This document shows, piece by piece, positions 36,401-48,765 of a stretch of 64,000 bases of DNA. The number at the start of each line of letters is the position of its first letter. Within the stretch, counting starts at the first letter, position 1. Both the position numbers and the translations under genes were made by a program. Source of the DNA: Anadara kagoshimensis (lineage: Eukaryota; Mollusca; Bivalvia; Arcoida; Arcidae); the NCBI GenBank assembly GCA_021292105.1, contig CM037868.1, positions 26,330,232 through 26,394,231 on the forward strand, in the 5' to 3' direction. The notes beneath the pieces are model-generated. The model had not been told where the DNA came from, did not search any database, and worked only from the letters and a program-made list of their open reading frames with translations.

Positions 36401-39400
36401 ACTCAGAATTTTACTTATTTTACTTCATATTCTGAAAGAAGACAATATTCTGAATTAAATGATATATAACATGGTGCTGGTGTTTGCAAATTTTGCCAAA
36501 ATAGGCTTCATTCAACTGATAGGGTAGCATTCCATAATATGGTCATTTTACAATCATTAGACTGATTTTGGCAATTTTGGCAAAATTATCAAACTCATTG
36601 GAGTTTAAATGCTTTTTCCAAATGACTTAAACCAAATAATAAACAAAGAATTACATTCATAGTTGTCTTATGCTGAATGTGCATATCAAAATTTTACATT
36701 CAAACTCTAGTTTTTGCCAAATTGTTGCCAATTTTGCCAAATCAAAAGGAATGAATATCAAAACAAGTAAAAGTACAGCACAAGCTGAATTTAATCAATT
36801 AAATTTGCAAATAATGCCAATAACTGTGGAATAGTCCATGAAATTTTGAATTTTTGTATCAATTCTATTGAAATTCACTTGTTTCCAGTTAAAAATCAAG
36901 AAATTTCATACTGCATAATAGAGATAAAGGGAGATAATTCTTGAATTCCATTATTCAAACACCTCCAAATGTTTTGATGACATCACAATTGCAAAATATG
37001 ATGTATTGTTTTAGACACTAAAATTTGAATTTTATGCAGATTCATATAGTTAAAGTTGATGAATATTGGTTGCAAAAATGAATTGCTGCAATATGCACAC
37101 TGTTTTGCCATGTTTAGCTTTTAGGATAGCACACACTGCCAAATATAAGACAAATTGAAATCCATTCAGATGAACAATTGGTACATTTGTTCTTGTTGAC
37201 TCAGTTTCCATGGTGATTTCAATGTTTACACATATAAAACACTGTTTTCCAATAGATTTTGCAAGAAAAGTAACTAAAATAATGTAAAAATTGTCCAAAA
37301 TAGCTCATAGTATCCCTAAATACATAAATCAGACAATTTGACCTTTTTGCACTTAAACTGACCTTTGACCTTTTACACTGAAAACCATTGCAAATGAGTT
37401 CATTCCACATTTTTCCAAAGTGACTGATATTAACAGTGTAAAACAAGTAAAACAAGATTTTCTTCATGAATTTTATGACTTTTCATGGTTTTGTATTTTT
37501 CTTATAAGGCTCAGGCTAAATTTCAAAACTCAGAATTTTACTTATTTTAGTTCATATTCTGAAAGAAGACAATATTCTGAATTAAATGATATATAACATG
37601 GTGCTGGTGTTTGCAAATTTTGCCAAAATAGGCTTCATTCAACTGATAGGGTATCATTCCATAATATGGTCATTTTACAATCATTAGACTGATTTTGGCA
37701 ATTTTGGCAAAATTAATCAAACTCATTGGAGTTTAAATGCTTTTTCCAAATGACTTAAACCAAATAATAAACAAAGAATTACATTCATAGTTGTCTTATG
37801 CTGAATGTGCATATCAAAATTTTACATTCAAACTCTAGTTTTTGCCAAATTGTTGCCAATTTTGCCAAATCAAAAGGAATGAATATCAAAACAAGTAAAA
37901 GTACAGCACAAGCTGAATTTAATCAATTAAATTTGCAAATAATGCCAATAACTGTGGAATAGTCCATGAAATTTTGAATTTTTGTATCAATATCTATTGA
38001 AATTCACTTGTTTCCAGTTAAAAATCAAGAAATTTCATACTGCATAATAGAGATAATGGGAGATAATTCTTGAATTCCATTATTCAAACACCTCCAAATG
38101 TTTTGATGACATCACAATTGCAAAATATGATGTAATTGTTTTAGTACACTAAAATTTGAATTTTATGCAGATTCATATAGTTAAAGTTGATGAATATTGG
38201 TTGCAAAAATGAATTGCTGCAATATGCACACTGTTTTGCCATGTTTAAGCTTTTAGGATAGCACACACTGCCAAATATAGACAAATTGAAATCCATTCAG
38301 ATGAACAATTGGTACATTTATTCTTGTTGACTCAGTTTCCATGGTGATTTCAATGTTTACACATATAAAACAACTGTTTTCCAATAGATTTTGCAAGAAA
38401 AGTAACTAAAATAATGTAAAAATTGTCCAAAATAGCTCATAGTATCCCCTAAATACATAAATCAGACAATTTGACCTTTTTGCACTTAAACTGACCTTTG
38501 ACCTTTTACACTGAAAACCATTGCAAATGAGTTCATTCCACATTTTTCCAAAGTGACTGATATTAACAGTATAAAACAAGTAGAAAAGATTTTCTTCATG
38601 AATTTTATGACTTTTCATGGTTTTGTATTTTTCTTATAAGGCTCAGGCTAAATTTCAAAACTCAGAATTTTACTTATTTTAGTTCATATTCTGAAAGAAG
38701 ACAATATTCTGAATTAAATGATATATAACATGGTGCTGGTGTTTGCAAATTTTGCCAAAATAGGCTTCATTCAACTGATAGGGTATCATTCCATAATATG
38801 GTCATTTTACAATCATGTAGACTGATTTTGGCAATTTTGGCAAAATTATCAAACTCATTGGAGTTTAAATGCTTTTTCCAAATGACTTAAAACCAAATAA
38901 TAAACAAAGAATTACATTCATAGTTGTCTTATGCTGAATGTGCATATCAAAATTTTACATTCAAACTCTAGTTTTTGCCAAATTGTTGCCAATTTTGCCA
39001 AATCAAAAGGAATGAATATCAAAACAAGTAAAAGTACAGCACAAGCTGAATTTAATCAATTAAATTTGCAAATAATGCCAATAACTGTGGAATAGTCCAT
39101 GAAATTTTGAATTTTTGTATCAATATCTATTGAAATTCACTTGTTTCCAGTTAAAAATCAAGAAATTTCATACTGCATAATAGAGATAAAGGGAGATAAT
39201 TCTTGAATTCCATTATTCAAACACCTCCAAATGTTTTGATGACATCACAATTGCAAAATATGATGTAATTGTTTTAGAGTACACTAAAATTTGAATTTTA
39301 TGCAGATTCATATAGTTAAAGTTGATGAATATTGGTTGCAAAAAATGAATTGCTGCAATATGCACACTGTTTTGCCATGTTTAAGCTTTTAGGATAGCAC

Positions 39401-42298
39401 ACACTGCCAAATATAAGACAAATTGAAATCCATTCAGATTGAACAATTGGTACATTTATTCTTGTTGACTCAGTTTCCATGGTGATTTCAATGTTTACAC
39501 ATATAAAACAACTGTTTTCCAATAGATTTTGCAAGAAAAGTAACTAAAATAATGTAAAAATTGTCCAAAATAGCTCATAGTATCCCCTAAATACATAAAT
39601 CAGACAATTTGACCTTTTTGCACTTAAACTGACCTTTGACCTTTTACACTGAAAACCATTGCAAATGAGTTCATTCCACATTTTTCCAAAGTGACTGATA
39701 TTCAACAGTATAAAACAAGTAGAAACAAGATTTTCTTCATGAATTTTATGACTTTTCATGATTTTGTATTTTTCTTATGGTTACAGACCTCAGTTGTAAC
39801 TTGACACTCAAAATTTGCCAATTTTGGCCTTAACACATTTAGTTTATGCACCCATATTTCAAAATTTTGCTGAAACAACATGAATGTTGATACTTTTTCA
39901 ATTCAGGAGAATTAAAACAATATTTCTTACTGCATTTATGACCCAAATGCAAATTTTCACAATTTGGAAAACATTTTGTTTCCATGGCAACCACACAAAA
40001 AATTGCAAAATATTACCCCCAAATAGGCCATATTCATAGAATCAGATGGTAAACAAACCTCGAACTACATACAATGGCACACATTTTTCCTGAATCCTTA
40101 AATATTCCACTTTTTCTTTGTGAAGGAAATCCAGGGTCTTGTCTGATTCATTTTTTCAGAAATTTGAGAAATGTGCCAATTATGCTAAAAGCACATGGTA
40201 ATGTTTACACCCAAAATGTGGTCTTGCCATAGGAAGTGTATGGTGCGGTGGAAGTCCTTACGCCGGAAATATAGTGCTATAGTCAATCAATTCAGGTTTA
40301 AATTTTTGCAAACCTAAGAACCTCTCACCTTGGCAATATTGCAAAGTACTACCTATTAACAAATTTAAATGAGCACGGTCTAAGGAAATGCATCTGGGTT
40401 TGTTTTATGCACTACTTTTGACCGTCCCAAATCTGGCCTTATCACGACTGAGGTCTAATACCATAAGGCTCAGGCTAAATTTCAAAACTCAGAATTTTAC
40501 TTATTTTAGTTCATATTCTGAAAGAAGACAATATTCTGAATTAAATGATATATAACATGGTGCTGGTGTTTGCAAATTTTGCCAAAATAGGCTTCATTCA
40601 ACTGATAGGGTATCATTCCATAATATGGTCATTTTACAATCATGTAGACTGATTTTGGCAATTTTGGCAAAATTAATCAAACTCATTGGAGTTTAAATGC
40701 CTTTTTCCAAATGACTTAAAACCAAATAATAAACAAAGAATTACATTCATAGTTGTCTTATGCTGAATGTGCATATCAAAATTTTACATTCAAACTCTAG
40801 TTTTTGCCAAATTGTTGCCAATTTTGCCAAATCAAAAGGAAGGAATATCAAAACAAGTAAAAGTACAGCACAAGCTGAATTTAATCAATTAAAATTTGCA
40901 AATAATGCCAATAACTGTGGAATAGTCCATGAAATTTTGAATTTTTGTATCAATATCTATTGAAATTCACTTGTTTCCAGTTAAAAATCAAGAAATTTCA
41001 TACTGCATAATAGAGATAAAGGGAGATAATTCTTGAATTCCATTATTCAAACACCTCCAAATGTTTTGATGACATCACAATTGCAAAATATGATGTAATT
41101 GGTTTTAGAGTACACTAAAATTTGAATTTTATGCAGATTCATATAGTTAAAGTTGATGAATATTGGTTGCAAAAAATGAATTGCTGCAATATGCACACTG
41201 TTTTGCCATGTTTAAGCTTTTAGGATAGCACACACTGCCAAATATAGGACAAATTGAAATCCATTCAGATTGAACAATTGGTACATTTATTCTTGTTGAC
41301 TCAGTTTCCATGGTGATTTCAATGTTTACACATATAAAACAACTGTTTTCCAATAGATTTTGCAAGAAAAGTAACTAAAATAATGTAAAAATTGTCCAAA
41401 ATAGCTCATAGTATCCCTAAATACATAAATCAGACAATTTGACCTTTTTGCACTTAAACTGACCTTTGACCTTTTACACTGAAAACCATTGCAAATGAGT
41501 TCATTCCACATTTTTCCAAAGTGACTGATATTCAACAGTATAAAACAAGTAGAAACAAGATTTTCTTCATGAATTTTATGACTTTTCATGGTTTTGTATT
41601 TTTCCTTATGGTTACAGACCTCAGTTGTAACTTGACACTCAAAATTTGCCAATTTTGGCCTTAACACATTTAGTTTAATGCACCCATATTTCAAAAATTT
41701 TGCTGAAACAACATGAATGTTGATACTTTTCCAATTCAGGAGAATTAAAACAATATTTCTTTACTGCATTTATGACCCAAATGCAAATTTTCACAATTTG
41801 GGAAAACATTTTGTTTCCATGGCAACCACACAAAAAATTGCAAAATATTACCCCCAAATAGGCCATATTCATAGAATCAGATGGTAAACAAACCTCGAAC
41901 TACATACAATGGCACACATTTTTCCTGAATCCTTAAATATTCCACTTTTTCTTTGTGAAGGAAATCCAGGGTCTTGTCTGATTCATTTTTTCAGAAATTT
42001 GAGAAATGTGCTAATTATGCTAAAAGCACATGGTAATGTTTACACCCAAAATGTGGTCTTGCCATAGGAAGTGTATGGTGCGGTGGAAGTCCTTACGCCG
42101 GAAATATAGTGCTATAGTCAATCAATTCAGGTTTAAATTTTTGCAAACCTAAGAACCTCTCACCTTGGCAATATTGCAAAGTACTACCTATTAACAAATT
42201 TAAATGAGCACGGTCTAAGGAAATGCATCTGGGTTTGTTTTATGCACTACTTTTGACCGTCCCAAATCTGGCCTTATCACGACTGAGGTCTAATACCA

Positions 42299-42745
42299 TT
42301 CATCGTCAACGAAAACAAATATGGCCGCGAGCTTCAGTGTACACTAAATTCAGTGTCGTATTTTAACGGTAAAATTTGCATTTATGGGTGTAAACCATTA
42401 TCAGCAGATTTGTTATGAACTTAAAATTACGCATGTATGAAAAACTTGTGGATGACACGCATACTTACAAAAAAAAAACCTCTATTTTCTGACGGCACCT
42501 GATTTCTCTTAAAAATCACTGTAGCCTAATCAGCATGAAACTCGACTCGATTTTTAAAACTTGTACGTTTTTTGTACCATGGTCTTTTCTCTTTGAAATT
42601 TTGACATAGTATTACAATATTATTGAAATTTATTTTAACAAAGTATTATACCTGGTGCATGCGGTGTCAATATCTGAAAAAAGCAAAAAACCAAGAGCCT
42701 TCATGTGTCGTCAATGAAAACAAATATGGCCGTGACCTTCAATGT
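42299..42745 (+). repeat. ~390-bp repeat units flanking the array on the right
   Basis: The unit resumes exactly where the left flank stopped: TTCATCGTCAACGAAAACAA, ATGGCCGCGAGCTTCAGTG, GACGGCACCTGATTTCTC, AACTTGTACGTTTTTTGTAC, then GCAAAAAACCAAGAGCC. A further partial unit begins near 42700 and breaks off about 42745. Continuity on both sides of the array shows the array is an insertion. Confidence 0.8.
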
Positions 42746-42964
42746 ACTCATACATTGTACATACATGTATCTGACGTAGTGACGTCAATATCGTGTTTCG
42801 CTTCATCTCACAGTCATGACTGTTGCATGCATTATCGATTTTTCTACCTACATGCACTGTCAGCTGCCCAGCATGTTTACATATTCCGCTGACTTCTAAT
42901 CGTTACATGTTGCAGGGATCCTACCATTTTGAGGTCCAAAATATAGGAAAAATAGGAATGAAGC

Positions 42965-43070
42965 ATCAAAATTATAGGAGTTTTATAGAAAATTATAGGG
43001 GTGTTATAGAAAATTATAGGAGTTTTATAGAAAATTATAGGAGTTTTATAGAAAATTATAGGAGTTTCCA
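42965..43070 (+). repeat. 21-bp minisatellite
   Basis: About five direct copies of a 21-bp unit built on TTATAGGAGTTTTATAGAAA. It explains the overlapping low-complexity reading frames on both strands; not a gene. Confidence 0.85.
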
Positions 43071-43327
43071 CTAAAATTATAGGAATATTTTTAAATAATT
43101 TGCACAAAAAATACATCCATGGCCTCTCCTACAGCCATTTCTGTTCCCCCTTTTACTAACAAACATAAAATATTGGCAACTGCAATGTATACATACTGGT
43201 TTAAAAATACATAAACTTGAATGTTGTTTCATATATGTACTAAATGCAAGAAAATGTCCCCATTCTGAATTCCAGTAACAAAAATATAGGAAAATATAAG
43301 AAAAGGGTAAAAAAAAATTATAGGAAA

Positions 43328-43512
43328 TACAGCCCAACCTGCCCTCAAGGCTACATCTATATAATGGTCACCTGCCTATAAAGGCCAGTATAATTGTATC
43401 TTAATTGTTCTTTATTCATATTATTTGAACCTGTATACAAAGGTCATCTGTCCATTAAGGCCACTTTTACTGTTTCCTTTGGGTGGCCTTTATAGACAGG
43501 TTTAACTGTGTA
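43328..43512. mobile_element. ~180-bp TIR element (copy 3)
   Basis: Starts TACAGCCCAACCTGCCCTCA and ends TATAGACAGGTTTAACTGTGTA. Same family and orientation as 3248-3429. Confidence 0.72.
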
Positions 43513-43594
43513 GGAAAATATAGAAATGGTAGGATCTCTGATGTTGACCTCCACTCAAAGCAATATGTCTTGCTGGTCCAAATAATCAGCATTA

Positions 43595-43650
<56 letters not shown>
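43595..43650 (+). repeat. (TG)n(AG)n microsatellite
   Basis: A TG dinucleotide run passes directly into an AG run, followed by a short TG-rich tail. Confidence 0.95.
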
Positions 43651-44963
43651 ACATGTGTGTGTGATGGGAGGGTAGGATTTGAGGAATTTTAAAACTGCAT
43701 GATTATGCAACAGATTTACCCATTACAAGCCATATGTGTTATATACATGTACATGAGTAGTCTACCACAATATTTGACTTATTTCAAACCAACACCAGAA
43801 TATGCAGGTGTGCAATAAAGTATTTATAAATTGAAAGTGAAATGCATACATTAAATAATTAGAATCAAAACTAACCAAAGATAAATCTCATTTTTTTAAA
43901 TTTTAAAATTAATTGTACATGTAAAGTAGTCATGGACTTGACATTTTAATGAGGGAAAAAGCATAAACTATATTATGTTGAGGCAGTGCTTGTGAAAACA
44001 ATATTCATTAACTTGGGTTTGAGGCTTTGAGCTTAGCTGTGGATTAACATCTTTAGACATTGCTTCAATATTTCATATCATAAAATTTCATATATATAAT
44101 TATATACATGTATTTTTTTAGTTGTTTAATGTGTAATTGCAGTGTTCAATCATGAATTTTATTCTTTCCTGATCATTTTCAACTTATGAGGGTTAATTTG
44201 AGGTTGAATGTTACACAAATGAAAGTGTAAATAAGATTTACATCAAAAACTTATTATAATTCCACATCAATTTAGTTTATTTTATATAGTTTTAATTTTA
44301 ATACTACATGTAATTTTACCAGTCTAAAAAATGGGTTTTATCATAATTATAAATGAAAAAATGCACAAGTCATGAGTTATCAGTGAAAACTTGTTAAATC
44401 CATGGACTGAAACAAAATCAGCAAGGAATGATATAACATACCAGAAGTGAAATAAGGTGTTTGTTGCTGAATAAGTGCCTTACATTGCATGTGCCAACTG
44501 ATCATGCACCCTAGTTGCAGGACTTCTGTCTAAATTTCACAAAAAGTGAAATCATTTTTCATATTGAAATAATCAGTATGGGGGATCTTTCTTTGGTTCC
44601 ATACTAATCTTGTTCATCATCTGAATTAAATGACAACTTATGGTGGGCCATGTTAGCTTAAATTTGAGATACTCTGGCTTTTAAGTCAACATCAGATGAT
44701 GGACAGGTATGGTATGACTATGTGTCTGTAACTGGCATCTAAACACAATTGTCAAACTTAATTAAGCAAAGTGACTTTAATGACTTGGCTCAGTTGTGGG
44801 TGTTGAATCAAGGTTATAATGGGCAATTTGAAATATTTTAGACCTATCTGTTTATGGTTTAAAATGCATTATGGTGTCATTTCATTATTTAGCAATTTCA
44901 ATTATTATATTAGCAAAAAGATGCTGTCTCCTCTAAAGTTTTAGAGCAAAAAAAATATAGAGC
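43651..44963. other. AT-rich stretch without recognised genes
   Basis: Unique-looking AT-rich DNA with no long frame, splice-like exon series or repeat boundary that I can support. Confidence 0.4.
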
Positions 44964-45089
44964 TGCCATGTGCTATAAAATAATATAATTGAAATGTACT
45001 GACTTTGAATGCATTATTTTAATAAAAATTCAAAATCACTTTAATCAGCATATGACAATTTTATAAAAATTCAATAGTAGCACATGACA
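44964..45089. mobile_element. MITE related to the one at 11853-12011
   Basis: Ends TGCCATGTGCTA and TAGTAGCACATGACA are inverted repeats. The interior shares TTTGAATGCATTATTTTAAT with the 11853 copy. A 4-bp direct repeat GAGC flanks it (44960-44963 and 45090-45093), the same duplication length as the other copy. Confidence 0.8.
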
Positions 45090-45865
45090 GAGCTAATAAC
45101 AATAAAAATAACAATAATGGAACCACATGTGTCATTCTATGTTTACAGGGTAGCTTAGATCATAGATGTATACACACTGTATGAGTCCAGTTTATATGCA
45201 AATTTTCAATTTGTATAGGATTTCAAATGAATTTTTTTCTGTTAAAATTTGATTAAACAATTAAATGGGACTGTATAATAAACCATGAATTCATGCTTTG
45301 TACCAAAGTAAGGAAGCCGGGGTCTTTATTACATTAGAATTTGAAAAAAAATAATAATTAAGACTAGTGCCAATCTAGATCTTGTGATGAAATTCAAAAT
45401 GTAGGCCTACATATTATGAATTGAGCTAAATTTAAGTTGAAAGATGTCATCTAAGGAATATTTCATGTAGAAATCCACACTCCTGGTCATATGTTAATGG
45501 TAAATATTTGAGTAAACACATCCCTCATGTATTTAATAGAAAATAAAATAAAATAAGACAGTTGATTGTTATTTAGCAGCCAAATAATTTGAAGGCCTAC
45601 AAAGCCTACAGGCCAATGTGTCCTGAGTACATGCAGGCCAGTGTATTGGTATCCATGCAAACTTCATATATTCAGTGGTACCACAAATCGGTCCTGCATG
45701 TTATATGGTGTAAAAACCATGACTGCCATGTACACAATACAAAAGGATGGTTCGGGAATGCAAAAAATAACTTTGAGGCGGTGACGGCACTTTTCTAAGA
45801 TGGCTGCCTGAAAGTAGACCCAAAATTCCGGCAAAATCGGCTTGAAGTGTGAAGAAAATCACTAT

Positions 45866-46432
45866 TTAAATGGTAAAACTTACTTTATTTCAGCAAATAA
45901 ATCCAAACAGCGTCTCTGTATTATCAAATTTACACATGGTGTACCATGAGGAAGCTGCCGTTGCATTATTTATGGGTCAAATGAGCCGGAAAAGGGACCG
46001 ACCCATGATCACATATCCGACATTTTCATCGATTTTTTCAACCTTAAAACTTGTACGTTTTTTGTACCAGAAAATTTAACAGTCGAATTATACATCAAAA
46101 TGAACACGGGAAAAAGTTCTTTCCATTCATATTAAAACATCTTTGGTGCATGAGCAAATGATTGAAAGAGATCACATTTTGCAAAAAAATGTCTCACATT
46201 CAATCGGTATTTAAATGGTAAAATTGCCACCAAATTTGAGCAAATCTCCCTTTAATCAATTACAATTATTTAGAAATTTTAATAAAATGCCATGTGTTTC
46301 AGTAATAACAGTCGGTAAGACAAATATTTCATTATTTCCACGCCTCGAGTGTATGCCGTTTTTGGCCATTTTTTTCACCCCTTCTGCGCGTGCAAACTTG
46401 TTTAATGAATTAATGCGTAGGCCGGGTTGGCG
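45866..46432 (+). repeat. Dispersed ~570-bp repeat, plus copy
   Basis: The minus strand of 51944-52530 matches this segment in order: TTTACTTTATTTC..., GTCTCTGTATTATCAAATTT..., the SRK-encoding AGCCGGAAA, TCATCGATTTTTTC, GTACGTTTTTTGT, GCCTCGAGTG, TGCGCGTG, and the terminal GGCCGGGTTGGC. Frames shift between copies, so there is no supported coding function. It shares the TCGATTTTT...ACTTGTACGTTTTTTGTACC core with the ~390-bp units around the array. Confidence 0.7.
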
Positions 46433-46509
46433 TTTCCCCTGGTTAGTTTCTACTGACTAAAGATAACAAATACATTGTATTCTGATTTTTGATTGTTTTC
46501 ATATAATAT

Positions 46510-47270
46510 CCATAGAAGTATACTAAATCACAACCCAAAGCAAAGTAAACTACTCACGTTAAACACGTAAGCCTCCATCAAGAAATGAGGCCGGATGTTC
46601 CAAAATGGCAATCGCCTCCTGTTTAGCTAGTACACGCCAGGTCGCTACGTGTGTAATTAAATAAAAAACAAACACACTAACCAATGTCCACATCACAACC
46701 CAAAGCAAAGTTTACACCTTAAGTTATACACGTAAGCGTCCATCAGGAAAGTGAGGCCGGGTGTTCCTAAATGGCAATCGTCTCCTGTTTAGCTAGTACA
46801 CCATAGGTTGCTACACGTGTAATTAAATAAAAAACAAACTAACTAACCAATGTCCACATCACAACCCAAAGCAAAGTTTACACTTTAAGTTATACACGTA
46901 AGCGTCCATCAGGAAAGTGAAGCCGGGTGCTCCTAAATGGCAATCGCCTCCTGTTTAGCTAGTACACGATAGGTTGCTACACGTGTAATTAAATAAAATA
47001 CAAAAAACATATTAACCAATGTCCAAATCACAACCAAAAAGCAAAGTAAAAACCTTGGAAACCAACAAATTAAGTTAAGCAGGTGCACTGCTACTAAGAA
47101 AGTTAGGCCGGATGCTACTGAAGGGTTAACACATACTTTTTTGCTATCTACACAAGCCATGTGTCAAAATATTAAGCTATGGGACGTCAAATATATCCAT
47201 GTTAACTTTGAATACAGAGAAAAATACTTTTCAACAATATTATGATGAAGCACATGAGAACCTTTTAATG
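46510..47270 (+). repeat. Dispersed block copy with ~166-bp tandem expansion
   Basis: CACAACCCAAAGCAAAGT recurs near 46531, 46696, 46862 and (variant) 47031, giving periods of 165, 166 and 169 bp. Each unit also carries TACACGTAAGC, GGCCGG-TG-TCC, TCCTGTTTAGCTAGTACAC and CGTGTGTAATTAAAT or a variant. From 47178 it continues into GCTATGGGACGTCAAATATA, matching the later part of the block at 2095-2610. So the first third of the block is repeated about 3.5 times here. Confidence 0.8.
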
Positions 47271-47459
47271 CCCCCGTGTTAACAATTTATATAGTGTATA
47301 TATGCACTAGAATGAAATATTAATAACGCCACGTGATTTAAATGTTAGACTTACTTGAAAATAATCATGAACTCCATCGTAACATTGTCTGCATTTTTTG
47401 ACCGATTTGATATGCCGATCTTATTTTAAATATTAAGCCTCCTTCTGTTTAGCACAATA

Positions 47460-47650
47460 CCACTACGATAGCTTAGTTGGTACTGTTATCTCTTTCTTTG
47501 TTGGGAGGTCGTGGGTTCGACACTCGGCCAGAGGTCTGACTAATGCACTTGGCAATTTAAATGAAAGTATTAGGCTCCTCCGGAAGAGACTTTTAAAAAC
47601 CGAAACCAAGATGTCAGGGCAGGCGTGGCACGTTAAAGAAGTCTAAAAAG
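47460..47650 (+). mobile_element. tRNA-derived SINE of a second type
   Basis: The head has box A-like ATAGCTTAGTTGGTACTG and box B GTGGGTTCGACACTC. The body ends in AGGCGTGGCACGTTAAAGAA, a 3' motif widespread in metazoan tRNA-derived SINEs. No clear target duplication was found. Confidence 0.6.
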
Positions 47651-47683
47651 TTACAATGTCTGTCACATCATCTGTAGCTGTGA

Positions 47684-47975
47684 TCGCTGTGGCCTAATGG
47701 ATAAGATGTCAGTCTACAAATCCAGGTTCTCTCACCACTCTGAGTTCAAGCCCCGCTTAGACCAAACGTGGGAAAGTGAACTTTCCTTGATGCTGGCCTT
47801 TACTGGCTCACCTGATGTCTTTATAATGCGACTGAGGGAATAGTATGCTTGTCTGCGGCTTACTGACTCGGTGAGCTAGCACCTTAAAAGTCGTCCTGGG
47901 TGCGCGCTGGTACCAGGCAGACCAACATACACACTTGCGCTTCACGAGCTACGATGCGGCGTTAGGCAACATTCA
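47684..47975 (+). mobile_element. tRNA-derived SINE (same family as 10555-10936)
   Basis: Head TGTGGCCTAATGGATAAGAT (box A) and GAGTTCAAGCCCCGC (box B). The body has CTTGTCTGCGGCTTACTGAC, GGTGAGCTAGCACC and a terminal GCGGCGTTAGGCAAC. It directly follows another SINE type. No target duplication was confirmed. Confidence 0.75.
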
Positions 47976-48424
47976 ACAACGGCTCCTGAAAAAACGTTTT
48001 CATATAAAGGAAATATTTTTGACTGGTATATTAAACCCTATTTTATTAATTAATCAATCAATCAATCAATCAACCAAAACCTTATTGCAAGTGAGCATCT
48101 AAGCAGTTTTAATTTTTTCCTTATACGACATCAAATAAACACATCTAATGGGTTTCCCGCCCGTTTGTATCTTATTGTATAAAACGGATATGAATCGGAG
48201 TATATTTGATTCTCGGAATTGAGAAAAATCTTGGTCCAGTTTCATAATCACTCCTTCACCAAACTTTTCCTTAAATAAAATCTGGTAAATTTGATATTGT
48301 TATAATTTTGTAAATATTCAAGCTTTTAAAAAATCTGAATAATATCACGTTTCTGTTTAGATTTATCATGCTTAGTTTTAAAAAAAAGTTGCCAAGTTGT
48401 TGTTAGCAAAAATCTTATCTTAAG

Positions 48425-48765
48425 CAAGCTGCTTACAAATAAATTGATGATCCCGGGGTTTTGCAAACACAGACATATCAGGGCACCCAAAAAGCTTTAC
48501 GGGCGTCATCAGAGTATTAATGTTAAATAGATCTCTGTGTCTAGGATGTGCCCTGGATATAGATTTACGCCCATAGCTCCATTTTCCTTTAACCCTCAGT
48601 TTTGATGATACAAGTCGCAAGTGTAAATAGCTACACAGGAAATGCTTACGCCTCCGGAGCACGCAACCGTAGTCCCCCGGTAGAAGTCCACGTGCTTAAC
48701 CTGACGTTTCAGCTTAATGTTTTACTTTGCTCTGTGATGGAGATTTGGACATGTAGTTATATATT
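48425..48765 (-). repeat. Dispersed block, inverted diverged copy
   Basis: The complement follows the block at 2095-2450 in order: GTCCAAATC, GGTTAAGCACGTGGACTTC, GTGCTCCGGAGGCGTAAGCA, AGCTATGGGCGTAAAT, CACAGAGATC, TGATGACGCCCGTAAAGC, ATCAATTTATTTGTAAGCAG. It is more diverged than the 50991 copy. Confidence 0.7.

Larger units (their letters stand above)
13629..42298 (+). repeat. 28.7-kb composite tandem array of modules A and B
   Basis: All units run in one orientation. A modules (~685-690 bp) start at 13629, 16609, 19583, 21402, 24347, 27283, 29095, 32053, 33870, 35700, 39778 and 41609. B modules (~1.12-1.144 kb) start at about 14319, 15464, 17299, 18442, 20269, 22085, 23216, 25034, 26161, 27965, 29779, 30916, 32738, 34557, 36378, 37505, 38637 and 40464. 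The order is ABB ABB AB ABB ABB AB ABB AB AB ABBB AB A. Neither module has a frame kept open in all copies; recurrent 60-150-codon frames shift with small indels, so the array is non-coding. First and last A copies look identical, while inner copies form a diverged subtype (~22-33 kb) with many homopolymer-length differences. Copy number may be affected by assembly. Confidence 0.95.

Noticed and set aside
13629..42298. Dozens of recurring 60-150-codon frames in the array, mostly on the minus strand
   Set aside because: They are the same few stretches of modules A and B. Their ends shift with single-base indels between copies, they show no domain or codon signature, and no frame stays open in all copies.
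13629..42298. CRISPR-like or centromeric interpretation of the array
   Set aside because: Units are far too long for CRISPR and there are no unique spacers. Centromeric function cannot be judged from sequence, and the insertion-type borders argue for a mobile-element origin.
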